From: Arcobacter porcinus
Lineage (GTDB): Bacteria > Campylobacterota > Campylobacteria > Campylobacterales > Arcobacteraceae
DNA: 64,000 nt
Direction: 5' to 3'
Assembly: GCF_004299785.2 (NCBI RefSeq)
Contig: NZ_CP036246.2
Location: 372,001-436,000 of the forward strand
Translations under genes and position numbers: made by a program
Notes under the pieces: model-generated
What the model was told of the DNA's origin: nothing
Database searches by the model: none
Seen by the model: only the letters and a program-made list of their open reading frames with translations
Shown: piece after piece, positions 1 to 9,303 of the stretch
Numbering within the stretch: position 1 is the first letter of the stretch
How the letters are laid out: the number at the start of each line of letters is the position of its first letter

Positions 1-468
1 CATAACAAATGAAGATGAAACAGTATTTATACCAGGTGCTGTTTTGATTACTTGAATAGCAGCTTTTAATACATCAGCTGTTGTTGAGTTTGAACCAGCA
101 ACTAAACCATCTGCATCTCCAAGTCTTACCATCATACAACCAAAAAATCTAGATTCATTTAGCATTAAATTAGTAGCATCTTCTCTCGAAAGATTTTTAC
201 TTTTTCTAAGCTCAACTAACTCATCAATATATGACTCTATTTTGTCAAAATTTTTTGGATTTACAATTTTTGCACCTGAAATATCTACACCATATTTTTT
301 TGCATCCGCATTTATATTGTTTTCATCTCCAATTAAAACAATATTTGCAGTTTTTGCTTCTAAAACTTGAGCAGTAGCTCTTAAAACTCTTTCGTCTTCT
401 GTTTCAGGAAGAACAATAGTTCTTAATTTTTGTTTTGCCTTAGTTTTTATTTGATCTATTAATCCCAT
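1..468 (-). CDS. pta: Phosphate acetyltransferase, N-terminal part (cut by window edge)
   Basis: This gene runs off the left edge; 156 N-terminal residues are visible. It begins MGLIDQIKTKAK, then a typical phosphotransacetylase stretch (IVLPETEDERVLRAT), and ends in the window at GINTVSSFVM, matching the PTA family core. Pta interconverts acetyl-CoA and acetyl phosphate in the cytoplasm. An AAGGAT ribosome binding site lies at about 473-478, just upstream of the ATG. It follows ackA on the same strand, the usual acetate switch pair, so the two probably act in sequence. The C-terminal part is not visible, so total length is unknown. Confidence 0.93.
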   Translation of the reverse strand, partial: MGLIDQIKTKAKQKLRTIVLPETEDERVLRATAQVLEAKTANIVLIGDENNINADAKKYGVDISGAKIVNPKNFDKIESYIDELVELRKSKNLSREDATNLMLNESRFFGCMMVRLGDADGLVAGSNSTTADVLKAAIQVIKTAPGINTVSSSFVM

Positions 469-530
469 ATCTATCCTTTGAAATGAACTTTGGAATAGAT
501 TATAAATCAAAAATATAGCAAGAGAGTAGC

Positions 531-564
531 AAATTATCATATTCTATAAAGAATATGATAATTT
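531..564. repeat. Perfect 15-bp inverted repeat between ackA and pta
   Basis: Two 15-base arms (531-545 and 550-564) are exact reverse complements around a 4-base loop. The stem is almost all A/T, with only two G:C pairs. It sits in the 123-base gap after the ackA stop and before the pta start. There is no clear T-run on the minus strand. It may be a weak terminator, an mRNA processing or stability stem, or a protein binding palindrome. Confidence 0.55.
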
Positions 565-591
565 ACAAAAATGTGGTTTTTGTGATAGATA

Positions 592-1785
592 TTAGATGTT
601 TTTTACAAGATTATAAGTATCATTCGCAATTACTAACTCTTCATTTGTAGGAATTATATAGATTTTAGTTTTAGAGCTTTTAGTACTAATTTCTCTATTA
701 CCTTTTTCTCTTTTAGAATTTTTCTCTTTATCGATTTCTATACCCATAAATTCTAAACCTTCGCAAACTTTTTCTCTAATTAAATCAGAGTTTTCTCCAA
801 TACCAGCTGTGAAACAAATAGCATCAACTCCATGCATTAATCCAGCATAAGAGCATAGATATTTTTTAATTCTTTCACAAAGCATTGTAATAGCTATTTT
901 AGATCTTTTATCTCCATCATTTGCAGCTTTTATAACTTCTCTTAAATCTGAACTAACTCCTGAAACTCCCAAAATACCTGATTTTTTATTTAAGTAATCA
1001 ACTATTTGATCAGGTGTTAGATTTTTTCTTTTCATTAAATATGGAATAACACCAGCATCAATATCTCCACTTCTTGTACCCATTACTAAACCTTCAAGAG
1101 GAGTTAAGCCCATAGAAGTACTAATTGATTTTCCATCTTTAACGGCACAAACAGAAGAACCATTTCCAAGGTGACAAACAATAATTTTGCTATCTTTTTT
1201 CTTTAAAATATTAACTGCTTCATTTGAAACATAATAGTGGCTTGTTCCATGAAAACCATATTTTCTTAAGTGATGTTCTGAATAATCAGCATAAGGAACA
1301 GCATATAAAAAGTTTTCCATTGGCATTGTTTGGTGAAATGCTGTATCAAATGTTACAACATTTGGAACTTTTGGCATTAACTCTTTACAGATTTTAACTC
1401 CCATAATATTTGCAGGATTATGTAAAGGAGCAAGAGGAATTAGCTCTTCGATTTTTTTAATAACTTCTTCATCAACAATAACTGATTCTTTAAAATATTC
1501 TCCACCATGAACAACTCTGTGACCAATTGCTTTTATCTCACCAATAGAGTTTATAACTTTTGTTTCGTCATTTGTAAGAATTCTAAGAACTAGTTCAATA
1601 GCTTCTTTATGAGTTGGAATAGGAAGTTCAAAAGTTATTTTTTTATCTTCCCCTATCTCATGTTTTAAAATACCATCAATTCCTATTCTTTCTACCAAAC
1701 CACTTGCTTTTAGCTCTTTAGACTTTGTATCAATTAATTGATACTTTAAAGAAGAAGAGCCTGCATTTAATACAAAAACCAACAT
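592..1785 (-). CDS. ackA: Acetate kinase
   Basis: The 397-residue protein has the normal acetate kinase length. It carries the N-terminal phosphate-binding NAGSSSLK motif (residues 7-14), the VVHGG segment, the HLGNGSS loop, MGTRSGDIDAG and the late FTAGIGEN motif. It reversibly makes acetate and ATP from acetyl phosphate and ADP in the cytoplasm. AAAGGA lies close upstream of the ATG. With pta downstream on the same strand it forms the reversible acetate node, next to several ActP-like transporters, which fits a lineage that uses acetate heavily. Confidence 0.97.
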   Translation of the reverse strand: MLVFVLNAGSSSLKYQLIDTKSKELKASGLVERIGIDGILKHEIGEDKKITFELPIPTHKEAIELVLRILTNDETKVINSIGEIKAIGHRVVHGGEYFKESVIVDEEVIKKIEELIPLAPLHNPANIMGVKICKELMPKVPNVVTFDTAFHQTMPMENFLYAVPYADYSEHHLRKYGFHGTSHYYVSNEAVNILKKKDSKIIVCHLGNGSSVCAVKDGKSISTSMGLTPLEGLVMGTRSGDIDAGVIPYLMKRKNLTPDQIVDYLNKKSGILGVSGVSSDLREVIKAANDGDKRSKIAITMLCERIKKYLCSYAGLMHGVDAICFTAGIGENSDLIREKVCEGLEFMGIEIDKEKNSKREKGNREISTKSSKTKIYIIPTNEELVIANDTYNLVKNI

Positions 1786-1860
1786 TTAAATCCTTTATCT
1801 TAATTTAATATTAAAAATTTTAATTAGTTTTAAAATAATAGCAAACTATTACTTAAGAGA

Positions 1861-2484
1861 TTAATTAATTTTTACATTAGCACAATTTTTTAATTTTATA
1901 AAAATTAAAGCTGTCATTAGTGCATCATTGTATGAGTCATGAGTTCCAAAATTTGGTAGGTCTAGCTCTTCTAGAATTGATTTAAATCTTAAATCAACAA
2001 AACTTTGTGGAATTAAATCAATTTTAAAATCGTGATAAATTTCTGAAACTTCATACTTCTTGTTTGGTAAATTTATACCAATAAGAGGTTTTAAATATTT
2101 ATTTATCATTTTCAAATCAAAATCTAAAAAATATCCTACAATTTTTCTATTTCCAATAAAATTTACAAAATCTAAAATCACATCTTCTATTTGACAAGCA
2201 TTTTCTAAATCGCACTCTCTTAAGTGATGAATTTTTATAGAATGCTCATTTAGTTGATTTGATTTTGGTTTTACATATCTTATGAATTTTTCACTTGCAA
2301 TAATAGTGTTATCTTTTATGATTACTGCACCAATAGAGATAATATCATCAATTGAAGGATCTAATCCTGTTGTTTCACAATCAAAGCAAACATATTCATC
2401 ACTTATTGGTTTATCAAATAAGAAATTAAATTCTTTATTTTTTAATTTATGTTTGTAGAAGTTATTTTTGATTGAATTAAACAT
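1861..2484 (-). CDS. DEDDh-family 3'-5' exonuclease (DNA polymerase III epsilon-like), copy 1
   Basis: The 207-residue protein has the exonuclease I motif DCETTG (D35, E37), an internal aspartate segment (GYFLDFDLK) and the terminal H182/D187 pair (THDSYNDA), a full DEDDh metal-binding set. It resembles the epsilon subunit but is a stand-alone domain. The start overlaps the end of the upstream DUF294 gene by 8 bases, implying translational coupling. A second copy lies at 8697-9302. The substrate is unknown; the context (symporter, nucleotidyltransferase) suggests a role in nucleotide or RNA turnover tied to transport control rather than replication, which is inference. Confidence 0.85.
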   Translation of the reverse strand: MFNSIKNNFYKHKLKNKEFNFLFDKPISDEYVCFDCETTGLDPSIDDIISIGAVIIKDNTIIASEKFIRYVKPKSNQLNEHSIKIHHLRECDLENACQIEDVILDFVNFIGNRKIVGYFLDFDLKMINKYLKPLIGINLPNKKYEVSEIYHDFKIDLIPQSFVDLRFKSILEELDLPNFGTHDSYNDALMTALIFIKLKNCANVKIN

Positions 2485-4312
2485 AGTTAAGCTTAAAATG
2501 GTGCTCTAATCTTTTTTTCAGTTTATTAACTATTTTAAAAGAGTCTTTGAGTAGATCTTTTTCCATATTATTCAAAGTGTTTGGATTTACAAAATTATCA
2601 ATTTTCTCATTTTTATCAAGTTTAATTAAACTAATTTTTAATCTTAAATTATTTAAAAAATTAAAAGCTGTTATAAGCTCTTTTGCATTTTCATCATCAA
2701 ATACATTTAATTTATTAAGAGCTTGAATTCTTTTTATAGTATTTGTATTTAGAACTCTATTTTGAATACTTAAAGATCTTACTCCTTGAACTAAAATAAA
2801 GATTCCACCTCTTTTTATATCAATCTCTTTTTTATGTTTTTCATCTTTACTATTAAAAATAAAACCATCGAAAAAACCAAGTGGAACATCAAAACTAGAT
2901 ATTATTTTTGCAAAATTTGTATAAAAGCTTTGAGAATGAGAAGATATTTTAAACATATACTCTTTTAAGTCTTTTATCATATTTATATCTCCAGATACAC
3001 AAAGAGCATCATAGAATATTGCAATATTCATAAAGTTATCTCCACTTGGCTCATTTATCCATGAGAAAATTAGATCTTTAAAATCATCACTTTTTCTACA
3101 CCAATAAGGATTTGAAACCATAATGTTTCCTTCGCATCTTGGAAAACCAAAATCAACCAATGTTTCTGTAAAATTATGTGTAAAGGCCCTTAAATCTTCT
3201 TCACTAATAGTGCAATCATTTGATACAATTAAAGCATTATCTTGATCAGTTCTTAAAATTTGCTCAGCTCTTCCTTCACTTCCCATAACAAGTAAACAAG
3301 ATTTTCCAAGAAGTTCTTTTGGAGCTAAGAGTTTATATAGTTTATCAAGAAGTTTTTTATTTAATTGGTTAATTAATTTTGAGATAAATTCAATTTTAAC
3401 ACCTTTTGCATTTAGAGATTTTATTATTTTTATAAAATTATAAGATGCTTCTTTTAACTCTTCAAGAGTATTTGCATTTATTATTTGATTTGATACTGCA
3501 AAAGTATTTGTAGCAAAAAAAGATGATAAGGAAATTTGATCCAAAATTCCAACAATCTCTTTTTTATCATTCTCAACTACAACTCTTTTTAGACCATATT
3601 TTGCCATTTGAAGTTGTGCATCGAATAAAAAATCATCTTCATTTATATAGATTAAACCTTTACTTGCAATTTTTACAACTAAATCATCATAATCCATTCT
3701 ATTTAAAATAACTTTTTGTCTAAAATCAGAATCGGTTACAATATAAAGTTCACCATCTTCATCTTTTAATAAAAGAGTAGGAATTTTTTCCTCTTTTATA
3801 ATTGTTGCAGCTTCAAAAATAGTTTTATTTGTATCAGTAATTACAGCTTTATGTATTTTTGCATCTTTAACTTTTGCAATCATAATATTTGCCATATCTT
3901 TGTTTTTCTCATGCAATAAATTATTATTTAATTTGTCTGAGATACTTTGAAAAAAATAGTTTTCTAGCTCTGCATTTAAACTTAAAGTTTGCATAAAAAT
4001 CTCTTTTTTTAATGCATAACATATTGTCTCTTCAACAGCTACAAAACTATTTTTACTAAAATTTTTTATAAGAGAAACAGAATCAAATATTTCACCTTTT
4101 GTATAAACACTTGTTACTTCATCTTCATTTTTCTCTTGAACTAAACCTTTTAAAATAAAATATAAATAGCTTGGAGATGATGCACTTTCTTGAATTATAC
4201 TGTTTGCTTTAAAATAAATAACATCTAGAGAATCTACTAAATCGTCAAGCTCATAAGAAGTAAGGTTTCCAAAAGGATGAATTGAAGATATGAATTTTTT
4301 TTGTTCTTGCAT
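2477..4312 (-). CDS. cNMP-binding/CBS/DUF294 putative nucleotidyltransferase, copy 1
   Basis: The 611-residue protein has three visible parts. A cyclic-nucleotide-binding-like beta barrel spans about residues 10-130, a CBS pair about 145-265, and a GlnD-like nucleotidyltransferase domain has its GSEGR signature at 344-348 and metal-binding D356/D358. A helical DUF294 C-terminal domain follows. This architecture is common beside ActP-type symporters in proteobacteria, but its target is not established. I infer that it senses an adenine nucleotide and modifies a partner, perhaps the transporter. AAGGGA precedes the ATG. It overlaps the exonuclease gene downstream. Confidence 0.85.
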   Translation of the reverse strand: MQEQKKFISSIHPFGNLTSYELDDLVDSLDVIYFKANSIIQESASSPSYLYFILKGLVQEKNEDEVTSVYTKGEIFDSVSLIKNFSKNSFVAVEETICYALKKEIFMQTLSLNAELENYFFQSISDKLNNNLLHEKNKDMANIMIAKVKDAKIHKAVITDTNKTIFEAATIIKEEKIPTLLLKDEDGELYIVTDSDFRQKVILNRMDYDDLVVKIASKGLIYINEDDFLFDAQLQMAKYGLKRVVVENDKKEIVGILDQISLSSFFATNTFAVSNQIINANTLEELKEASYNFIKIIKSLNAKGVKIEFISKLINQLNKKLLDKLYKLLAPKELLGKSCLLVMGSEGRAEQILRTDQDNALIVSNDCTISEEDLRAFTHNFTETLVDFGFPRCEGNIMVSNPYWCRKSDDFKDLIFSWINEPSGDNFMNIAIFYDALCVSGDINMIKDLKEYMFKISSHSQSFYTNFAKIISSFDVPLGFFDGFIFNSKDEKHKKEIDIKRGGIFILVQGVRSLSIQNRVLNTNTIKRIQALNKLNVFDDENAKELITAFNFLNNLRLKISLIKLDKNEKIDNFVNPNTLNNMEKDLLKDSFKIVNKLKKRLEHHFKLNYV

Positions 4313-4333
4313 AATTATTCCCTTAAATTTTAT

Positions 4334-4361
4334 AAATAAAGAGAGTTTTCTCTCTTTATTT
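4334..4361 (-). terminator. Hairpin terminator after actP copy 1
   Basis: Two 12-base arms (4334-4345 and 4350-4361) pair perfectly around a 4-base loop. Read on the minus strand the stem ends in CTTTATTT and runs into AT-rich sequence. It overlaps the symporter stop codon and lies only about 20 bases before the DUF294 start, so it probably attenuates rather than separates transcription. Confidence 0.65.
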
Positions 4362-6028
4362 TAGTGTGAAACTGCTCCTGCTGAACCAATTCCAGTATTA
4401 GCTCTAATATTTTGAGCTTTAAATTTAGATCTATCTTCTTTTGCTCTTTTTGAATTATCAATAATAGAAAAAAACCAAATTCCAATAAAAGCAACACTTA
4501 CAGAGAATAGTGCAGGGTGTGCATAAGGGAAAATTGCTTTTTCATTTCCTAGAATTTGAACCCAAACATTTGGACCTAAAATTACTAGAGCAACTGCTGT
4601 GATTAATCCCATAAATCCACCAATAAATGCACCTCTTGTTGTAAGTTTTGACCAATAAATTGATAAAAAAAGTATTGGAAAATTTGCACTTGCAGCTATA
4701 CCAAAAGCAAGTCCAACCATATATGCTATATTTTGAGATTCAAAAGCAATTCCCAAACTTACTCCAACAATTCCTACAATTATAACAGTTATTTTTGAAA
4801 TTTTTACTACTTGCTCATCACTTGCTTTTGGATTTATTACATTTGCATAAATATCGTGTGAAATAGCCGATGCACCAGCTAGTGTAAGACCTGAAACAAC
4901 AGCTAGAATTGTAGCAAATGCAACTGCTGAAATAAATCCTAAGAAAGCATTTCCACCAAGCATATGAGAAAGATGTACTGAAGCCATATTTGAACCACCA
5001 AATAGTGTTCCACCATCAAGATATGCTTTTGCATCATTCATATATTGTGCACCATCTGCTGTATTTAGAAATGCAATTGCACCTAATCCAACAATAGAGA
5101 TAATTATCCAAAAGTATGCTACAAATCCTGTTGCGTAAACAACAGATTTTCTAGCTTCTTTTGCATTACCAACAGTAAAAAATCTCATTAACACGTGAGG
5201 AAGTCCAGCAGTTCCAAGCATTAATGCCATACCAAGAGAAATAGCAGAAATAGGATCAGATAAAAATCCACCTGGTTTTAAAATATCTTCACCTTTATTG
5301 TGGTGCTCAACAGCTTGAGATGCTAAAGATTCAAAATTAAAACCAAAATGCCATAAAACCATAAATGCCATAAAAGATACACCTGATAAAAGTAGAACAG
5401 CTTTAATAATTTGTACCCAAGTAGTTGCAAGCATTCCACCAAAAGTTACATAAATTATCATAAGTGCACCAACCATAAATACAGCATATTCATAATCCAT
5501 ACCAAATAAAATTTGAATAAGTTTTCCAGCTCCAACCATTTGAGCAATTAAATATAAAATAACAACAGATAAAGAACCAAATGCAGCTAAAGTTCTAATC
5601 TCTTTTTGACCTAATCTATATGCTGCAATATCAGCAAAAGTAAATTTACCTAAGTTTCTTAATTTTTCTGCCATAAAAAATAGAATAATTGGCCAACCAA
5701 CTAAGAATGAAACAGCATAAATAACTCCATCATATCCATTCATATAAATCAAACCAGAAACACCAAGAAATGCTGCTGCACTCATATAATCTCCAGCAAT
5801 TGCTAAACCATTTTGGAATCCTGTAATTCCTCCACCTGCTGTATAGAAGTCATTTGCAGATCTTGTTTTTTTTGCTGCCCAATAAGTTATTCCTAATGTT
5901 CCAGCAATAAAAACTAAGAACATAGCAATTGCTGAGATATTTAAATCTCTTTTACCTTCAAAGCTTGCATCACCTGCTGCGAATAGTGAAATAAATGTAA
6001 GTGAAATAAAGAATAATAATCTTAACAT
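4361..6028 (-). CDS. actP: Sodium:solute symporter, ActP (acetate permease)-like, copy 1
   Basis: The 555-residue inner membrane protein has about 13 hydrophobic segments, with a likely cleaved or signal-anchor N-terminus. It shows the SSS-family sequence of ActP: an early [20 protein letters not shown] region, [14 protein letters not shown], and TLAVVSG-type helices, with the C-terminus ending [10 protein letters not shown]. ActP takes up acetate and other short carboxylates with sodium or protons. The start overlaps the DUF485 stop in a TAATG arrangement, as in the yjcH-actP pair of other bacteria. A close paralogue is at 6592-8229, suggesting duplication. The actual substrate is not provable from sequence. 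Confidence 0.9.
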   Translation of the reverse strand: MLRLLFFISLTFISLFAAGDASFEGKRDLNISAIAMFLVFIAGTLGITYWAAKKTRSANDFYTAGGGITGFQNGLAIAGDYMSAAAFLGVSGLIYMNGYDGVIYAVSFLVGWPIILFFMAEKLRNLGKFTFADIAAYRLGQKEIRTLAAFGSLSVVILYLIAQMVGAGKLIQILFGMDYEYAVFMVGALMIIYVTFGGMLATTWVQIIKAVLLLSGVSFMAFMVLWHFGFNFESLASQAVEHHNKGEDILKPGGFLSDPISAISLGMALMLGTAGLPHVLMRFFTVGNAKEARKSVVYATGFVAYFWIIISIVGLGAIAFLNTADGAQYMNDAKAYLDGGTLFGGSNMASVHLSHMLGGNAFLGFISAVAFATILAVVSGLTLAGASAISHDIYANVINPKASDEQVVKISKITVIIVGIVGVSLGIAFESQNIAYMVGLAFGIAASANFPILFLSIYWSKLTTRGAFIGGFMGLITAVALVILGPNVWVQILGNEKAIFPYAHPALFSVSVAFIGIWFFSIIDNSKRAKEDRSKFKAQNIRANTGIGSAGAVSH

Positions 6029-6345
6029 TATAATAAGTCCCTCACATCTTTTTTAATATCATTTGTTAAATCTTCAAACTCTCCATTTGCTCTTCTTGCA
6101 TAAATTAAAGTAGTTAAAAAGCTAATGATTAAAATAGCAAATGCAATAGGAAAACCTATCGTTGTAACACCGTCTTCCCAAACTTTTGTAGCAAATAAAT
6201 CTTTATTAAAAGCAACTATTGTAATGTAAGAGTAAAACATTACAAGTATAAAAATTCCTAATTTTAAAGAAAAACTATTTCTTTTTGAAACCAGCTCCTT
6301 ATATTTAGGATGGTTTTCAATTCTCTCAACTAATTTGTCTTCCAT
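6028..6345 (-). CDS. DUF485 (YjcH-like) membrane protein, copy 1
   Basis: The 105-residue protein has an N-terminal [10 protein letters not shown]-like motif, typical of DUF485, followed by two transmembrane segments and a charged tail. I chose the ATG at 6345 because a GGAG ribosome binding site is correctly spaced, although a TTG lies one codon upstream. It is the usual small partner encoded before actP and overlaps its start codon. Its role is unknown, probably assembly or modulation of the symporter. Confidence 0.87.
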   Translation of the reverse strand: MEDKLVERIENHPKYKELVSKRNSFSLKLGIFILVMFYSYITIVAFNKDLFATKVWEDGVTTIGFPIAFAILIISFLTTLIYARRANGEFEDLTNDIKKDVRDLL

Positions 6346-6555
6346 CAATCTCTCCTTGACCTTTTTATATGGTAATCAAAAGTTATTCTAAAATTTGATT
6401 TCAGTTTGATTATACAAAAGAAATAATTTTTTATGAATCCAAAGTAAATAAATAGGGTATATTAAAAAATATAGATGTAAAAAAGTAACAAAAAATTTAT
6501 AAATAAATTATTAAAATTAGTGTTAAAAATTAAGTAAGATTTAAAGATATTAAAA

Positions 6556-6585
6556 AATACTAAAGAGAAAAATCTCTTTAGTATT
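6556..6585 (-). terminator. Rho-independent terminator after actP copy 2
   Basis: Arms of 13 bases (6556-6568 and 6573-6585) pair perfectly around a 4-base loop. On the minus strand the stem is followed by TTTTTTA, a good U-tract. It lies right after the symporter stop codon and separates the second transport module from the first DUF485-actP pair. The remaining sequence to 6349 is AT-rich and probably holds the promoter of the first pair. Confidence 0.85.
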
Positions 6586-6591
6586 AGTAGA

Positions 6592-8229
6592 TTAGTGAGA
6601 AACTGCTCCTTCTGCACCAATTCCAGTTTGAGCTCTAATATTTTGTGCTTCAAACCCAGCTTTATCTTGCTCTGCTCTAGCTGATTTATCAGTTATAGAG
6701 AAGAACCAAATTGCAACAAACGCTGCTGTTACAGAGAATAATGCAGGGTGAACATAAGGGAAGATTGCTTTTTCAAAATGGAAAATATCAACCCAAATAG
6801 TTTTACTTAAAACAACTAATGTAATAGCTGTAATTAATCCTACAAAACCACCGATAAATGCACCTCTTGTTGTTAATTTTGACCAATAGATTGATAAAAT
6901 TAATATAGGGAAGTTAGCTGATGCTGCAATAGCAAATGCTAAACCAACCATGAATGCAACGTTCATATTTTCAAATACAAATCCTAAAATAACAGCAACT
7001 AAACCAATTACAAGAACAGTTCTTTTAGAAACTTTCATCTCTTCAGCATCAGTTATGTTTCCTTTTCTAATAACAATTGCATATAAATCGTGTGCAATTG
7101 AGTTAGAAGCTGCAAGAGTAAGACCTGAAACAACTGCTAGAATTGTAGCAAATGAAACAGCTGCAATAAATCCTAAGAAAATATCTCCACCAACAGCTTG
7201 AGATAAGTGAACAGCAACCATATTTACTCCACCAATAACTCCACCTTCAGTAGTAAGATATAACTCTTTTCCAATATCACTATTTAAAAACACGATAGCA
7301 CCTAATCCAACGATACCAATTAGTAGGTAAAAGTAACCAATGAAACCAGTTGCATAAACAACAGACTTTCTAGCTTCTTTAGCATTTCCAACTGTAAAGA
7401 ATCTCATTAGAATATGAGGTAATCCAGCAGTTCCTAGCATTAAAGCTAATCCTAAAGATATAGCAGATACAGGATCAGATACAAACGGACCTGGTTTTAA
7501 AATATCAACACCTGATTTATGTAAACTTGTAGCTTCTGTTACTAATGCAGTAAGTGAGAAACCAGAATGAGCCATAACCATAAGTGCTATAAATGTAACT
7601 CCAGCTAAAATTAAACAAGCTTTAATAATTTGTACCCAAGTAGTTGCAAGCATACCACCAAAAGTTACATAAATAATCATTAATGCTCCAACTAAAGCAA
7701 CAGTCCAACCATAAGGAATATGGAATAGAACTTCAATAAGTTTTCCAGCACCAACCATTTGTGCAATTAGGTAGAATGTAACAACAGTTAATGAACCAAA
7801 TGCAGCTAAAATTCTAATCTTTTGCTCATCAAGTCTATATGCAGCAATATCTGTAAAGTTGAACTTTCCTAAGTTTCTTAATCTCTCAGCCATTAAGAAT
7901 AGAATAATTGGCCAACCAACTAGGAATCCAATAGCATAAATAATTCCATCATAACCTTGAAGATAAATCATACCTGAAATACCAAGGAATGAAGCAGCAG
8001 AAATATAATCTCCAGCAATTGCTAAACCATTTTGGAATCCTGTAATTCCTCCACCAGCTGTATAAAAATCTGAAGCAGATTTTGTTTTACTAGCTGCCCA
8101 CTTTGTGATACCCATAGTTCCAGCAATAAATACGAAGAACATAATAACGGCATTTATATTTACACCGCTTCCATCTTCTGCTAATAGTGCTAAAGATGAT
8201 AATCCTAATAAAGTAGCTATTTTAATCAT
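6592..8229 (-). CDS. actP: Sodium:solute symporter, ActP-like, copy 2
   Basis: The 545-residue SSS-family transporter is clearly paralogous to the protein at 4361-6028: it shares the [20 protein letters not shown] region, [14 protein letters not shown] and an almost identical C-terminus ([10 protein letters not shown]). The extracellular loops and the region after residue 170 differ most, so the copies may differ in affinity or substrate. It overlaps the DUF485 gene upstream by one base and ends in a strong terminator. It probably imports acetate or a similar carboxylate at the inner membrane. Confidence 0.9.
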   Translation of the reverse strand: MIKIATLLGLSSLALLAEDGSGVNINAVIMFFVFIAGTMGITKWAASKTKSASDFYTAGGGITGFQNGLAIAGDYISAASFLGISGMIYLQGYDGIIYAIGFLVGWPIILFLMAERLRNLGKFNFTDIAAYRLDEQKIRILAAFGSLTVVTFYLIAQMVGAGKLIEVLFHIPYGWTVALVGALMIIYVTFGGMLATTWVQIIKACLILAGVTFIALMVMAHSGFSLTALVTEATSLHKSGVDILKPGPFVSDPVSAISLGLALMLGTAGLPHILMRFFTVGNAKEARKSVVYATGFIGYFYLLIGIVGLGAIVFLNSDIGKELYLTTEGGVIGGVNMVAVHLSQAVGGDIFLGFIAAVSFATILAVVSGLTLAASNSIAHDLYAIVIRKGNITDAEEMKVSKRTVLVIGLVAVILGFVFENMNVAFMVGLAFAIAASANFPILILSIYWSKLTTRGAFIGGFVGLITAITLVVLSKTIWVDIFHFEKAIFPYVHPALFSVTAAFVAIWFFSITDKSARAEQDKAGFEAQNIRAQTGIGAEGAVSH

Positions 8230-8543
8230 TATAGAATATCCTTTACATCATTTTTAATAGACATTTCTAAGTCTTCAAACTCTCCATTTGCTCTTATAAC
8301 ATAGATAACAGTTGTTATAAATGCTAAAACAATAATTGTAGCACCAATAGGAATAGCAATTGTTATAATACTATCACCAATAGTATTTGCAAAAACTTCT
8401 TTATTAAAAGCTATAGTTAAAATAAAACTATAATAAACTACTAGCATAAAAACAGCTAGCTTAATAGCAAAAGAACTTCTTTTAGAAATTAACTCTTGAT
8501 ACTTTGGATTATTTTTAATCCGTTCTACTAATTTTTGATCCAT
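8229..8543 (-). CDS. DUF485 (YjcH-like) membrane protein, copy 2
   Basis: This 105-residue paralogue of the protein at 6028-6345 starts [16 protein letters not shown] and has two transmembrane segments. An upstream in-frame ATG at 8594 would add 17 residues, but the copy 1 alignment and a GGAG site before the ATG at 8543 support the shorter form. The stop overlaps the start of actP copy 2. It is probably an accessory subunit of that symporter. Confidence 0.87.
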   Translation of the reverse strand: MDQKLVERIKNNPKYQELISKRSSFAIKLAVFMLVVYYSFILTIAFNKEVFANTIGDSIITIAIPIGATIIVLAFITTVIYVIRANGEFEDLEMSIKNDVKDIL

Positions 8544-8696
8544 TTTTTCTCCTAAAATAAGATTAACTGAAATCTTAAAGTATTTTAGTTGCAAAAAGAT
8601 AGCATTTGAATAAAGATATAGATAAATTGTGATTATTTACACAAAAGCCCTAGATTTTAGGAACTTTTGAAGGATTAAAATTATTAAATTTTGTAA

Positions 8697-9302
8697 TTAA
8701 ATATGTTTTTTTAACTTTAAAAATATCATTGCAGTCATAATTGCATCATTTAAAGCATCATGTTTTCCAAGAGTTGGGATATTTAAATTCTTCATAATAG
8801 TGTCAAATTTAAGATCTATAAAACCATAATTATCAATAGTTTTTTTACTATCATAATATATTGAAGATACTTCAAACTTTTTATTTGGTAGTTTTATGCC
8901 AATGAGTTTTTTTGTATATCTTGATATTATTGCTGTATCAAAATCTATATAATAACCAACAATTGGTCGTGAACCTATAAATTCAAGAAGTCTATAAATA
9001 GCTTCATCGGGATCTAAAGCATTTTTTAAATCAATCTCTCTTAAATGATGAATTTTTATTGATTCAATATTAATACTTTTTGATGGTTTAATATATACGC
9101 TAAAAGTATTTCTTGCTAATATTTTATTACCTTTTATGATAACTGCACCAATCGATAAAATTTCATCTTTTTTTGGATTTAAACCACTTGTTTCACAATC
9201 TAAACTCACATACTCATCTTGTGGAGAATCATCAAATAAAAAATCAAATCTTTTATCTAATAGTTTTTTTCTTTGCCATGCTTTTTTTATATTTTTAAAC
9301 AT
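8697..9302 (-). CDS. DEDDh-family 3'-5' exonuclease, copy 2
   Basis: The 201-residue protein has DCETSG with D35 and E37, GYYIDFDTA, and H181/D186 near the end, so the catalytic set is complete. It is a paralogue of the protein at 1861-2484 with the same order of motifs and equal spacing. It lies one base after the second DUF294 gene, so the two are surely co-transcribed. The ribosome binding site for it lies inside the end of the upstream gene. Function and substrate are not known. Confidence 0.85.
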   Translation of the reverse strand: MFKNIKKAWQRKKLLDKRFDFLFDDSPQDEYVSLDCETSGLNPKKDEILSIGAVIIKGNKILARNTFSVYIKPSKSINIESIKIHHLREIDLKNALDPDEAIYRLLEFIGSRPIVGYYIDFDTAIISRYTKKLIGIKLPNKKFEVSSIYYDSKKTIDNYGFIDLKFDTIMKNLNIPTLGKHDALNDAIMTAMIFLKLKKHI

Positions 9303-9303
9303 A

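Noticed and set aside
6462-6653. A 63-codon hydrophobic frame after actP copy 2
   Set aside because: It runs through the terminator and the end of actP, has low complexity, and lacks a ribosome binding site.
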